A model generated the notes under the pieces. It searched no databases. It was given only the letters and a program-made list of their open reading frames with translations, and was not told the DNA's origin. From assembly GCA_016714565.1 (NCBI GenBank), contig JADKDM010000033.1, forward strand, positions 62,001 through 126,000: 64,000 nt of DNA. The letters are read 5' to 3'. Made by a program: the position numbers and the translations under genes. The DNA is from Candidatus Villigracilis propinquus. Its GTDB lineage: Bacteria > Chloroflexota > Anaerolineae > Anaerolineales > Villigracilaceae. This document shows, piece by piece, positions 8,092-15,912 of this stretch; positions within the stretch are counted from its first letter, which is position 1; every line of letters begins with the position of its first letter.

Positions 8092-9000
8092 ATGAATCAA
8101 CCCATCCAATTCAAGCAAGGACTCGGACGCTGGGCAGGCAATGCCGAAGTATTCGACAGCAAAGGCTGCTTCCTCGGCAACGGCTCAGATTATCGCAATG
8201 TGCAATCGCTCCCTGAAGGGCGTGTACGCATTGACGTGTCCTTCGTCGGTCCCTTCAAACATAGCGGACATTACTTCATTCAACAGCAGGATGACCATCG
8301 CCTGTACGAGGGTCCCGCCAATATCGGGTATGCCGAAACACTGAGCGAGAACCTTGTGGATGCCAATGCGTATTGGTCAGCGCTTGGGTTGAGTCAGCGG
8401 TTCTTTTTGATGATTGTGGACGGGAATTTACAACTCTCACTTGCCCAGATGTCGCGCGGTGAACACATGATGTACATCGTCGTTGGTCAAAATGACCGCG
8501 TGCCCGAAGATACTCCCGTCCCACAACCGACCGTGGTCAGTGGCACGCACTACGACCTGCACGATGACCCCACCTCTGGGCGCGGCGAGATTTTGCTTCA
8601 TCGTCCTGGTCGCTGGAGCGGTGAACTCTCCGCGTTGGATGGCGAGAGAAGACAACTTGGCAAGAAATTATATGAAGAGACCATCACTCCCATCAAAGAA
8701 GGCATGATCGGACTTCGCATCGAAGGCGGCTCATTCGGACCCGAAGTCCGCAAGATGTCGCTGGTTACGAATCAGTGGCAGGCGTGGGCAACGGATGACT
8801 CGGAAATCGTCGGCAGTTATTCCCTCAGCGGCGGACGTGCCCTCAGCGGACAGTTCTATCATCGCGAAGCGCATCTGCGTTGCTGGCGGCGCGAAGTGGT
8901 GACACTCGATGGCAAACGCAAAGCCGTTGTCCAGCATTGGTATCGGGGCGGGCAGCGAGTTGGCTCGCAGTTTGGTGTGATGGAGTTTGAAAGCGCGTGA
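8092..9000 (+). CDS. lipocalin-like (DUF3598-like) protein, two domains
   Basis: This 302-residue protein has two copies of the barrel-opening signature: GLGRWAGNAEVFDSKGCF near residue 11 and RPGRWSGELSALDGERR near 165. It is a tandem relative of the single-domain protein at 6698. The C-terminal half ends HWYRGGQRVGSQFGVMEF, typical of closing strands of calycin barrels. The TGA stop overlaps the GTG start of the next lipocalin-like gene by 4 bp, so the two are translationally coupled. A ligand-binding role, possibly for a tetrapyrrole, is inferred from context only. Confidence 0.5.
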   Translation: MNQPIQFKQGLGRWAGNAEVFDSKGCFLGNGSDYRNVQSLPEGRVRIDVSFVGPFKHSGHYFIQQQDDHRLYEGPANIGYAETLSENLVDANAYWSALGLSQRFFLMIVDGNLQLSLAQMSRGEHMMYIVVGQNDRVPEDTPVPQPTVVSGTHYDLHDDPTSGRGEILLHRPGRWSGELSALDGERRQLGKKLYEETITPIKEGMIGLRIEGGSFGPEVRKMSLVTNQWQAWATDDSEIVGSYSLSGGRALSGQFYHREAHLRCWRREVVTLDGKRKAVVQHWYRGGQRVGSQFGVMEFESA

Positions 9001-9776
9001 CAACTCCCTCCTTCCTCGGCGACTGGCTCGTCAGCGAATACGTGTACACTCCTGCGGGCGAATATGCGGGTGTGATCCATCAACGCCGCAAGCTCCAGCC
9101 GCAGGGAGATGTGATCCGCGTGATCCAGATCTGTGAGCCTGTCAAAGTTGCGGATGGCATATCCGCAAAAGCGCAGGAAGTTGTGGATGTCATGAACAAA
9201 CGTGTGGGTGAGTTTGTTTTTGATTTGAAGATCGTTGGCAAGGCTCGGCACTATCTTGGCGAGGATGTGGTGGGGGGCGGGTTCTCGTGGCGCGATGGCG
9301 TCCTCACCGCGCGCGGCATGTGGACTCGCTTTGGCTATAACTTCACTTCTTTTTCGATGCTGGTCAACCCGAACAGACAAGTCACTGGCGGAAAGTTTTT
9401 CAATGCCAATGAAGAAGTTGCGACCATCGTCGGTGTTGGCGTCCCTGAGAACGAAGGCTTTCCAATTTTGGAACCAACCCAGCCAGGCGGCGATTATCAG
9501 GGTGAACGATATTTGATCTCGCCCGATGGTGAGTTACTCGAAACCATTGCCATCACCGCGAACGATGTGACCTTCAACGAAACCGAAGGCATGCGTGGAC
9601 GTCAAAAGCAATACGGCGCTTTGCGCGAGATCGAAGCCGTGACTGCGCCTGGTGAAACGGTCTCATGGCTGGAAGTGAACGACGAAACGACAGGCATGGT
9701 CGCTGGTCTGTGCAAATGGAACCGCGACGAAAAACTACATCATGTGCATGTATATCTTTTGAGGAAATCTTCGTGA
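8997..9776 (+). CDS. lipocalin-like (DUF3598-like) protein
   Basis: This 259-residue protein starts at GTG 8997 in the GTGA overlap with the upstream gene. The N-terminal FLGDWLVSEYVYTPAGEY and an internal GGDYQGERYLISPDGEL repeat the lipocalin-like hairpin seen in its neighbours. The C-terminus (EKLHHVHVYLL) is strand-like. It overlaps the following hydrolase gene by 4 bp (GTGA at 9773). No catalytic motif is apparent. It is assigned by similarity to the three sister genes in this operon, and the exact family name is less certain than the paralogy. Confidence 0.5.
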   Translation: MTTPSFLGDWLVSEYVYTPAGEYAGVIHQRRKLQPQGDVIRVIQICEPVKVADGISAKAQEVVDVMNKRVGEFVFDLKIVGKARHYLGEDVVGGGFSWRDGVLTARGMWTRFGYNFTSFSMLVNPNRQVTGGKFFNANEEVATIVGVGVPENEGFPILEPTQPGGDYQGERYLISPDGELLETIAITANDVTFNETEGMRGRQKQYGALREIEAVTAPGETVSWLEVNDETTGMVAGLCKWNRDEKLHHVHVYLLRKSS

Positions 9777-10720
9777 TTCGCGCCCTCTTCCACGCCACGA
9801 CTCTTCCGAATGCCAGTGCACCGTATAACGTGCTGCATTTGAAAGTTTATTATCCTGCCGCGCCGACTAACAGCGACGCGGAACGGATGAGTGGCGTGAT
9901 TCCTGCGGATAAAACGTCCGTGCCGATGCCGGTGGTGATCTTCTTCAATGGCATCAATGTGGGCATCGAAAGTTATCACTGGCTGGCGGTGAAACTTGCG
10001 GAAGCGAACATTGTCACGGTGATGTACACGCATGTGGCAGAGACATTGCCTGGCGTGATCGGGCTGACGCCTGCGATTGATCTATCGAAAGTAAAACCTG
10101 ATACGTACGGAAGCGGCGCAACCTGCCCGGCGATTCAACCGATCCTTGATTCGCTGGCGCAGTTGAATGGCGATGAGAAGAGTCCGCTGTGTGGGGCGCT
10201 GGATTTGAATAACGTCATCCTTGGCGGACATTCCGCAGGTGGGACGGTAGCGTTGCAGAATGCGCAATTCTTCGAGCAGGTGAAGGCGGTCTTTGCGTAT
10301 GCGGGGCATACGATGGCATCCACGATGCTGGGCTTTGCGCCAAACACTATATTGAAAGTGGGCAGCAAGTCGGTGATGTTGATGCGCGGTGATAAAGATG
10401 GCGTGATCGCGGCGAGCCGTGTCCGCTATGGGACGGAGGGGCAGAGTCAAGACCCAGTGGAGAAAACGTTCGACGAAGCGTGTCAACCGTCGGCGGGGGA
10501 AGAGGCGTGGGACGTCCTCTTGCAAGGCGCGAATCATTTTTCCATCGCCCATCCACTGGACGAAACAACAGGTCGCTTTTTTCTGGATATGGAAATGACA
10601 AGACCTGCTGATGAAATTCGAAATGAGATCGCAGGTCTTGTGGAAGCATTTATCAATAAACATGTGCGCAGACAAAATTTAGAGCTTCGGGCAGAGCACG
10701 CTGTCATTCGCAAAAAATAA
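9773..10720 (+). CDS. alpha/beta hydrolase, chlorophyllase-like
   Basis: This 315-residue protein begins at GTG 9773, overlapping the upstream stop by 4 bp. It has the alpha/beta hydrolase elements in order: an oxyanion-side strand PVVIFFNGI, the nucleophile elbow GGHSAGG, an acid-bearing MRGDKDGV and a His in GANHFSIAHP. The layout (a short esterase with GHSxGG and a long loop before the elbow) resembles plant chlorophyllases and related dienelactone-hydrolase-like esterases. Being directly before a Rieske oxygenase, an RCCR-like protein and a NYC1/NOL-like SDR, ester cleavage of chlorophyll, pheophytin or a methyl ester is a reasonable inference. The family alone does not fix the substrate. 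Confidence 0.6.
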   Translation: MIRALFHATTLPNASAPYNVLHLKVYYPAAPTNSDAERMSGVIPADKTSVPMPVVIFFNGINVGIESYHWLAVKLAEANIVTVMYTHVAETLPGVIGLTPAIDLSKVKPDTYGSGATCPAIQPILDSLAQLNGDEKSPLCGALDLNNVILGGHSAGGTVALQNAQFFEQVKAVFAYAGHTMASTMLGFAPNTILKVGSKSVMLMRGDKDGVIAASRVRYGTEGQSQDPVEKTFDEACQPSAGEEAWDVLLQGANHFSIAHPLDETTGRFFLDMEMTRPADEIRNEIAGLVEAFINKHVRRQNLELRAEHAVIRKK

Positions 10721-10734
10721 CAAGGAGAAAAATC

Positions 10735-11867
10735 ATGTTAAAGAACTTTTGGTGGCCGTTGGAATTTTCGCACGTTGTACAGAAAAAACCGATCCGCGTG
10801 ACGGCGCTGGAGCAGGAGTTTGTTTTGTATCGCACGCCGGATGGGGTGGCGCATGTGTTGAGCGATCTGTGTGTGCATCGTGGTGGGGCGCTTTCAGATG
10901 GCTGGATGGAAGGCGATTGTATTGTGTGCCCGTACCATGGCTGGGAATATAAATCGGATGGTTCGTGCGTGAAGATTCCCGCGCATCCTGATATGCCTGT
11001 GCCGAAGAAGGCGCGCGTTGACTCGTACCCGACCGTTGAAAAGTATGGATACATCTGGGCGTTCCTTGGCGACCTGCCTGAAGCCGAACGACCTGCATTG
11101 CCCGACCTGCCGCACTTCGATAACCCCGATTTCAAAGTGGTGCGCGGCACATTTGAGTGGCCCGTCTATTATGAACGCGCGCTTGAAAATAGTCTCGATG
11201 CCGCGCACGCTCCGTTCGTGCATGGCGGCGCGTTTGGCAATCGCGATGAACCATCCATTCCGGATTATGAAACCAATCACATCCCCTTGGCGCGGAAATG
11301 ATCGTAACGCTCAAGCCGCAGCGCAAAAATATCCCAGGTTTATGGAAGCGCTTGTATAAGCAGGAAGAAGAACCCAAGGGTGTTCGCACCCGCGCCGCAT
11401 TTTGGATGCCATGCATGACGCTGCTCGAAGTGAACTTGCCGATGGGTCAGATGATCTTGTTCAACTTCCATGTGCCTGTCAATGAATACAAGACCATCAC
11501 CAAGTGGACGCAACTGCGCACTTTCTTCAAAGGCAACTGGGCAGATGGCGATGCGCTCAAGCGTGTGTTGAAGATTTTCAATCAAGATTATCCCATCGTG
11601 CTTTCGCAGCGCCCCGAACTGTTGCCCTACGACATCGGCGCGGAACTTTCGGTGAAGAGCGACGGTATTCAGATCGCCTATCGCAAGATGCGCCAAAAGT
11701 ACATCGACATGGGCTGGCAGATCGACATCCATCGCATCAAGAAGGAATTTGGTCGCCAACATGCGGTGGTCATTCCTTCGCCTGCGCGCAAGGAAGTTCC
11801 CGAACTCGCCAAGGCATGGGTGTTGAAGGAAGTGCCGACGGTGGAAGTTAAGAAGAGTGATCAGTAA
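10735..11867 (+). pseudogene. Rieske non-haem iron oxygenase (pheophorbide a oxygenase-like), frame broken by an apparent one-base deletion
   Basis: The first frame (10735-11301) carries the Rieske cluster ligands C46-x-H48 and C65-PY-H68, and the mononuclear iron motif N152, D155, H158, H163. The second frame (11298-11867) supplies the rest of the catalytic domain. At about 11287-11296 the DNA reads CCTTGGCGCGG; one extra G would give P-W-G-A-E-M-I-V-T-L-K, the expected continuous strand. Joined, the protein is about 377 residues, normal for PaO/TIC55-type or ring-hydroxylating alpha subunits. These enzymes insert oxygen using electrons from ferredoxin. The gene is preceded by AAGGAGAAAAATC. 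All iron ligands are present, so an indel error is a serious alternative to inactivation. Confidence 0.75.
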
Positions 11868-11888
11868 CCAGTAATCAGTGGAGATGAG

Positions 11889-12617
11889 ATGTCCTTACCG
11901 CAACAACTTTCATTCGGAACTTTAGAGAAGATAAAAACCCGCTTCGGACTCACCGAGGTCGGGTCGCCATACCTGAGCCTTTCCTCACCGATGAGCCCTG
12001 CTCCGGTTGGCTCTGTCCGTTTCTTTAGCGGAGACAAGGTGCATAAGATGGTCTACATCGGCTTGGTCGTTCCGCCCATCGGACTCGACTCGCACATGAT
12101 CTTCGCCTTCACCAAACCTGAGAGCCATATCCCACACTTCACATTGGACTCGGTCATGGCGGGTCCGCACTTCGCCTTTCATCTTGATCTGATTCCGCGC
12201 GCAGATTTGGGTGCCAATCTCAAGTACTTAAATGCAGTTTTCGATAGTTTGACTCCCATCTTTGATGATGCTAAAAAGATCGAAGGCTTGACCGCCGCTC
12301 AGTTAGGACCCAAGCAATACGCCCTCATGTCCCCGTGGATGCTGGCGTATCGCGCAAGTGAATCAGCGTTTGAGCAGATTCAAACTCCCGTGAACGGTTA
12401 TCTCGATCATTGGTTCAACCTGGTCGAGAACGGCGTCCCTGCGGATGCTGTGCCCACTGGCGATTTTGCCGCGCGTGACCAACTCAACCGCAACGCCATC
12501 TTCGACCCCGAAGTGGACAAGGTCTGGGCGCAGGTGGAACGTCTGTGGGCGGGGCGGCGGAGTCTTGAAGAATCAGGAGAGCGGAGACCATCGGAAGCGC
12601 GAAGTTGCGTGAGATAA
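11889..12617 (+). CDS. RCCR-like / ferredoxin-dependent bilin reductase-fold protein
   Basis: This 242-residue protein starts at ATG 11889 behind GGAGATGAG. From memory of plant red chlorophyll catabolite reductase, I can align IPHFTLDSVMAG with a P-x-F...S strand, HLDLIPRADLGANLKYL with LDLPHRKDL...DYL, YALMSPWMLAYRAS with VSPSLFVRSA, and a C-terminal RDQLNRNAIF...WAQVERLW with the final helix. RCCR belongs to the ferredoxin-dependent bilin reductase superfamily and reduces the open-chain product of pheophorbide a oxygenase. Here it directly follows a PaO-like Rieske gene, the order expected for consecutive steps. The last 15 or so residues are charged and may be extra. No search was possible. 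Confidence 0.55.
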   Translation: MSLPQQLSFGTLEKIKTRFGLTEVGSPYLSLSSPMSPAPVGSVRFFSGDKVHKMVYIGLVVPPIGLDSHMIFAFTKPESHIPHFTLDSVMAGPHFAFHLDLIPRADLGANLKYLNAVFDSLTPIFDDAKKIEGLTAAQLGPKQYALMSPWMLAYRASESAFEQIQTPVNGYLDHWFNLVENGVPADAVPTGDFAARDQLNRNAIFDPEVDKVWAQVERLWAGRRSLEESGERRPSEARSCVR

Positions 12618-12658
12618 AATTTTTGAAGTACTCAGGATGTGGCGGTGAAAAGGAAAAC

Positions 12659-13597
12659 TTGACCAATCAACCATCCAGTTGGCAGCAAAAGATCGAAGGT
12701 GAGTGGCATGGACTGCCATCTATCTTTGATGTGCATGGAAATCATTCTGGCTATAACAAAGTCTATCGTTCATCTGTTTTCAAAGACGGGCAGACGACTT
12801 ACATGATGAATACGAAAATTCAAGAAGGTTCAAATGAACTGCTTCCACGCCTTGAAGTTTCAGACATCTTTTCCTTCGGTGTGGTCGATAGTGATCAGGA
12901 CAGAATTTATCTAGGCCCCGACTTCATCGGCGCGGGTCATCCATATGGGACGCTGGTGGATGCACATTACTACTCCCCAGGCTGGACGGGCGATCTGCGC
13001 ACGATGGTTCACATTCTGCCGGATGGCGAGACGCAGGTGTATTCGTCGTTGATCTATGACGGGCCAACATTGTTCACAGTCTTTAATGGCATTTATAAGG
13101 TTGCCTTCGACTATCACACCAACCCAGAGACCAAAGCTCGCATTGACGCGCATTGTGAAGGCGAGCGAGTCAACGGACGCTTGCCACATATTCTCCCGTC
13201 GAAAAAATCTGGCGCATGGGATGGCGAAATGATCGTCTATGGGGCAGACCAGAAGCAGATCGGCGTGAATAAAGTCCACATCGATTACAAGCCGATCGAC
13301 CTGCTGCGTGCCGAGATGACGGTGGAGATCTCGGGTGTCTTCAACAAGAAGTACACCTTCAAACGCTATCGCAATCATGCCAAACATTATTTTGAGGGTC
13401 CCGACGTCTTCGGTAACTCCATGGGTTACGGACGCGCATTGTACACGTCACAACATTTTTATGGTGAGTCGCTGAAAATAAAAGGACGCGAGTTCATTAT
13501 TGACGATAACTTCAACATGAGCGTCGTCTGGCAGTTCTATAAGTCTGACCGAATGCAATACACGACCTTTGGAGTGTTGAATTGGAAGGAAGCATGA
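12659..13597 (+). CDS. lipocalin-like (DUF3598-like) protein, two domains
   Basis: I chose TTG 12659 because AAAAGG lies just upstream; the open frame reaches back to a TTG at 12605 inside the previous gene. The 312-residue protein shows two barrel-opening segments, KIEGEWHGLPSIFDVHGN near residue 12 and KSGAWDGEMIVYGADQKQ near 185, matching its three sister genes. Its ATGA end overlaps the SDR start by 4 bp, so it is coupled to that enzyme. Aromatic-rich strands (YYSPGW, HAKHYFEG) suit a hydrophobic pocket. Binding of a tetrapyrrole is inferred from neighbours, not seen. Confidence 0.5.
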   Translation: MTNQPSSWQQKIEGEWHGLPSIFDVHGNHSGYNKVYRSSVFKDGQTTYMMNTKIQEGSNELLPRLEVSDIFSFGVVDSDQDRIYLGPDFIGAGHPYGTLVDAHYYSPGWTGDLRTMVHILPDGETQVYSSLIYDGPTLFTVFNGIYKVAFDYHTNPETKARIDAHCEGERVNGRLPHILPSKKSGAWDGEMIVYGADQKQIGVNKVHIDYKPIDLLRAEMTVEISGVFNKKYTFKRYRNHAKHYFEGPDVFGNSMGYGRALYTSQHFYGESLKIKGREFIIDDNFNMSVVWQFYKSDRMQYTTFGVLNWKEA

Positions 13598-14376
13598 GCA
13601 AAGTCATCGTTATTACGGGGTCCACGAAAGGCATTGGCTACGGGCTTGCCGAAGAATTTCTTAAACGAGGACATAAGGTTGTCGTCAGCGGGCGGAATCA
13701 GGAACGACTCGATAAGGCTATATCTGCGCTTGCCCCGAAGTACAAGAATGTTGCTGGTTGTTTGTGCGATGTTACAAAATACGAAGATAACGAAATACTC
13801 TTTGCTTTTGCCAAAGAGAAGTTTGGGCGCGTGGATATCTGGATCAACAATGCGGGCGTCGCTCATTCCATGACCAATGTTTGGGATCTGCCGCTTGATG
13901 TAATTCAAGATTCGGTCAGTGCCAATGTGTACGGCTCGATCTACGGCTCGCGCGTCGCCATCAAAGGGATGTTGGATCAGGGTGGCGGGTGGATTTACAA
14001 CCTCGAAGGCTTTGGCTCTAGCGGACGCGTGATGGCGGGTCTTTCTGTTTACGGGATGACAAAAGCCGCTGCTGCATATTTCAGCAAGTCGCTGGCGAAG
14101 GAAGTGCAGAATACCACTGTGAAAGTGGCGACGATCCAGCCAGGCATGGTCATCACTGATATGGTCACTGGTCAGTACAAAACGCCCGAAGAGTTGAACA
14201 AGGTCAAGCCGATCTTCAATATCATTGCCAACCGCCTCACTGACGTTGTACCGTGGATTGCCGACCAGATGCTTGCCAACGAAAAGAACGGCGCAGTTCT
14301 CGAATTCCAGCCGCGCTGGAAGTTGTTGTTGAGGTTTATGACGGCGCCTTTTGTAAAAAGAAATTTATTCGATTAG
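13594..14376 (+). CDS. short-chain dehydrogenase resembling chlorophyll b reductase (NYC1/NOL)
   Basis: This 260-residue SDR shows the cofactor loop TGSTKGIG (8-15), NNAG (85-88) and the catalytic Tyr153-x3-Lys157. Beyond the generic SDR pattern, several stretches resemble plant NYC1/NOL as I recall them: VDIWINNAG, GGGWIYNLEGFGSSG (NYC1 has GGHIFNMDGAGSGG), TIQPGMVITDM (ASPGMVLTEL), FNIIANRLTDVVPWIADQM (FNIICELPETVARTLVPRM) and a final R-x-LFD. NYC1/NOL reduce the C7 formyl of chlorophyll b. The start ATG 13594 overlaps the upstream stop. Being next to RCCR-like and Rieske genes strengthens the assignment, but another carbonyl substrate remains possible. Confidence 0.6.
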   Translation: MSKVIVITGSTKGIGYGLAEEFLKRGHKVVVSGRNQERLDKAISALAPKYKNVAGCLCDVTKYEDNEILFAFAKEKFGRVDIWINNAGVAHSMTNVWDLPLDVIQDSVSANVYGSIYGSRVAIKGMLDQGGGWIYNLEGFGSSGRVMAGLSVYGMTKAAAAYFSKSLAKEVQNTTVKVATIQPGMVITDMVTGQYKTPEELNKVKPIFNIIANRLTDVVPWIADQMLANEKNGAVLEFQPRWKLLLRFMTAPFVKRNLFD

Positions 14377-14385
14377 GAAATTTTC

Positions 14386-15768
14386 ATGACTTTTGATCCA
14401 AACGATTTCAAACGCGCTATGGGACAGTTCGCTTCGGGTGTGACGGTGGTCACGTCCAAGCATGGTGAGACGTCTATTGGCATTACAGCGAGTTCATTCA
14501 CGAGTCTTAGTCTCGATCCGCCGCTGGTGCTGGTTTCGCTCAATAAAAAATTGTTCACACATAATGTCATCGCCGAGAGCGGATACTTTGCCGTGAATGT
14601 TTTGTCCGCACGGCAGCTGGAGATTGGGATGCGCTTTGCGGGCATGAAGCCTGAGATCAAAGATCGTTTTGCAGGTTTGAAGACTCACACGGCGGTGACG
14701 GGGAGTCCGCTATTGCCTGATTCGCTGGCATGGGTCGATTGCACTGTTTGGGCGACCTATGATGGCGGCGACCATACCATTTTTGTAGGCGAGGTCAAAG
14801 ACTTGTCTGTGTCAGAGTTGGATATGCCCCTGCTTTACCACAACAGGCTCTGGCGTCGAAGTGAAGCGTTGGAAGTCCCCACGGTGCCAATGGAAGTTAA
14901 TTTGGTCGAAGTAGGGCTGAGGGATGGAATCCAGCGTGAGGAGAAGTTTATCCCCACCGAGATGAAAGTGGAATACGCCTCTCTCTTAGCCGACGCTGGA
15001 CTCAAGAATATTCAAATTTCCTCGTTTGTGAATCCCAAGATCGTCCCGCAGATGGCGGATGCTGCTGAAGTGTTTGCTCGTTTGCCCAAGCGTGATGACG
15101 TGACTTTCAGTGCGTTGGTGTTGAATATGAAAGGCGTGGAGCGTGCGATCGCGGCGGGCGTGAAGCAGTTGGAAATGGGCGTGCCTGCCAGTGAAACGCT
15201 CGCGAAGAAAAATGCCAACACGACCGTTGAAGATGGAATTGCGGAAACTGCCGAGATGGTGAAGATGGCGCGTGAGCATGGCGTGAAAGTGCGCGTGGGT
15301 GTGCAGGTGGCGTTCGGCTGTGCGTATGAAGGCAAGATCGAACAAGCGAAAGTTGTTTCGATGGCGCGTCGATTTTTGGCGATGGGTATTGATGAGTTGT
15401 CGCTAGCTGATTCGGCAGGCTTAGGAAACCCGCAATTGATTCGGCGTGTGGTGCAGGAAGTGTTGCCTCTGGCTGGGAACGTACCTGTGGTGCTGCACTT
15501 GCACGATACCCGGGGACAAGGTCTCGCGAATCTTTTGTCGGCGTTGAAATCTGGTGTGACGATGTTCGATACATCCTTCGGCGGCTTGGGCGGATGCCCT
15601 TTTATCCAAACAGCGAAGGGCAATGTCGCCACCGAAGACACGGCGAATATGCTGCACGAAATGGGCATTCAAACAGGCGTGGACTTGAAGAAAATCGGCG
15701 CACTGTCGCGCCGCATGGAAGAATTTCTGGGCAAGGAATTGCCCGCGAAGATGCATAAATTGATTTAG
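14386..15768 (+). CDS. fusion of flavin reductase domain and HMG-CoA-lyase-like domain
   Basis: One continuous 460-residue frame joins two enzymes. Residues 1 to about 160 are a flavin reductase-like domain (FKRAMGQFASGVTVVTS, ITASSFTSLSLDPPLVLVSL, LLYHNRLWR). Residues about 167-460 are an HMGL-like TIM barrel beginning VNLVEVGLRDGIQREE, with metal-binding His371 and His373 in LHLHDTRG and the active Cys404 in GLGGCPF. The lyase family cleaves branched 3-hydroxyacyl-CoA esters, such as HMG-CoA or citramalyl-CoA-like compounds. Flavin reductases supply reduced flavin or split Rieske-type electron chains. I know no standard protein with this architecture. It starts at 14386, 9 bp after the SDR stop. 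Confidence 0.8.
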   Translation: MTFDPNDFKRAMGQFASGVTVVTSKHGETSIGITASSFTSLSLDPPLVLVSLNKKLFTHNVIAESGYFAVNVLSARQLEIGMRFAGMKPEIKDRFAGLKTHTAVTGSPLLPDSLAWVDCTVWATYDGGDHTIFVGEVKDLSVSELDMPLLYHNRLWRRSEALEVPTVPMEVNLVEVGLRDGIQREEKFIPTEMKVEYASLLADAGLKNIQISSFVNPKIVPQMADAAEVFARLPKRDDVTFSALVLNMKGVERAIAAGVKQLEMGVPASETLAKKNANTTVEDGIAETAEMVKMAREHGVKVRVGVQVAFGCAYEGKIEQAKVVSMARRFLAMGIDELSLADSAGLGNPQLIRRVVQEVLPLAGNVPVVLHLHDTRGQGLANLLSALKSGVTMFDTSFGGLGGCPFIQTAKGNVATEDTANMLHEMGIQTGVDLKKIGALSRRMEEFLGKELPAKMHKLI

Positions 15769-15772
15769 ATGC

Positions 15773-15823
15773 TCGGTGGTCGAGTAGCTGCGAACGATAG
15801 TGAGCAGCGTATCGAGACCACCC
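15773..15823. repeat. palindromic repeat, GGTGGTCGAGTAG...TATCGAGACCACC type
   Basis: It begins TCGGTGGTCGAGTAGC and ends CGTATCGAGACCACC, so the two halves form an imperfect hairpin. It lies in the gap between the fusion gene and the LeuC-like gene, next to a second copy in opposite orientation. Confidence 0.75.
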
Positions 15824-15848
15824 GTAAAAGAAAAACTTTATATTAATT

Positions 15849-15896
15849 GGTGGTCTCGATACGGTCTCGGCTGTCGCCTCAACCTACTCGACCACC
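15849..15896. repeat. palindromic repeat, inverted copy of the same family
   Basis: It starts GGTGGTCTCGATACGG and ends CCTACTCGACCACC, the reverse orientation of the element at 15773-15823. The pair is separated by 25 AT-rich bases, an arrangement seen again at 21675-21792. Confidence 0.75.
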
Positions 15897-15912
15897 AGAG
15901 TATTGATAAAAC

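Noticed and set aside
7269..8216. 315-codon alternative plus-strand frame
   Set aside because: The product is Ser/Arg/Pro-rich without motifs and shadows the DUF3891-like gene, which has a ribosome site and conserved His/Asp segments.
5411..10720. A Mg-dechelatase (SGR) homologue completing the chlorophyll pathway
   Set aside because: I compared the small proteins with remembered SGR segments and found no convincing match; it may lie outside the window or be absent.
15773..15896. Paired palindromes as a CRISPR array
   Set aside because: Only two elements in opposite orientation, no regular spacers and no cas genes.
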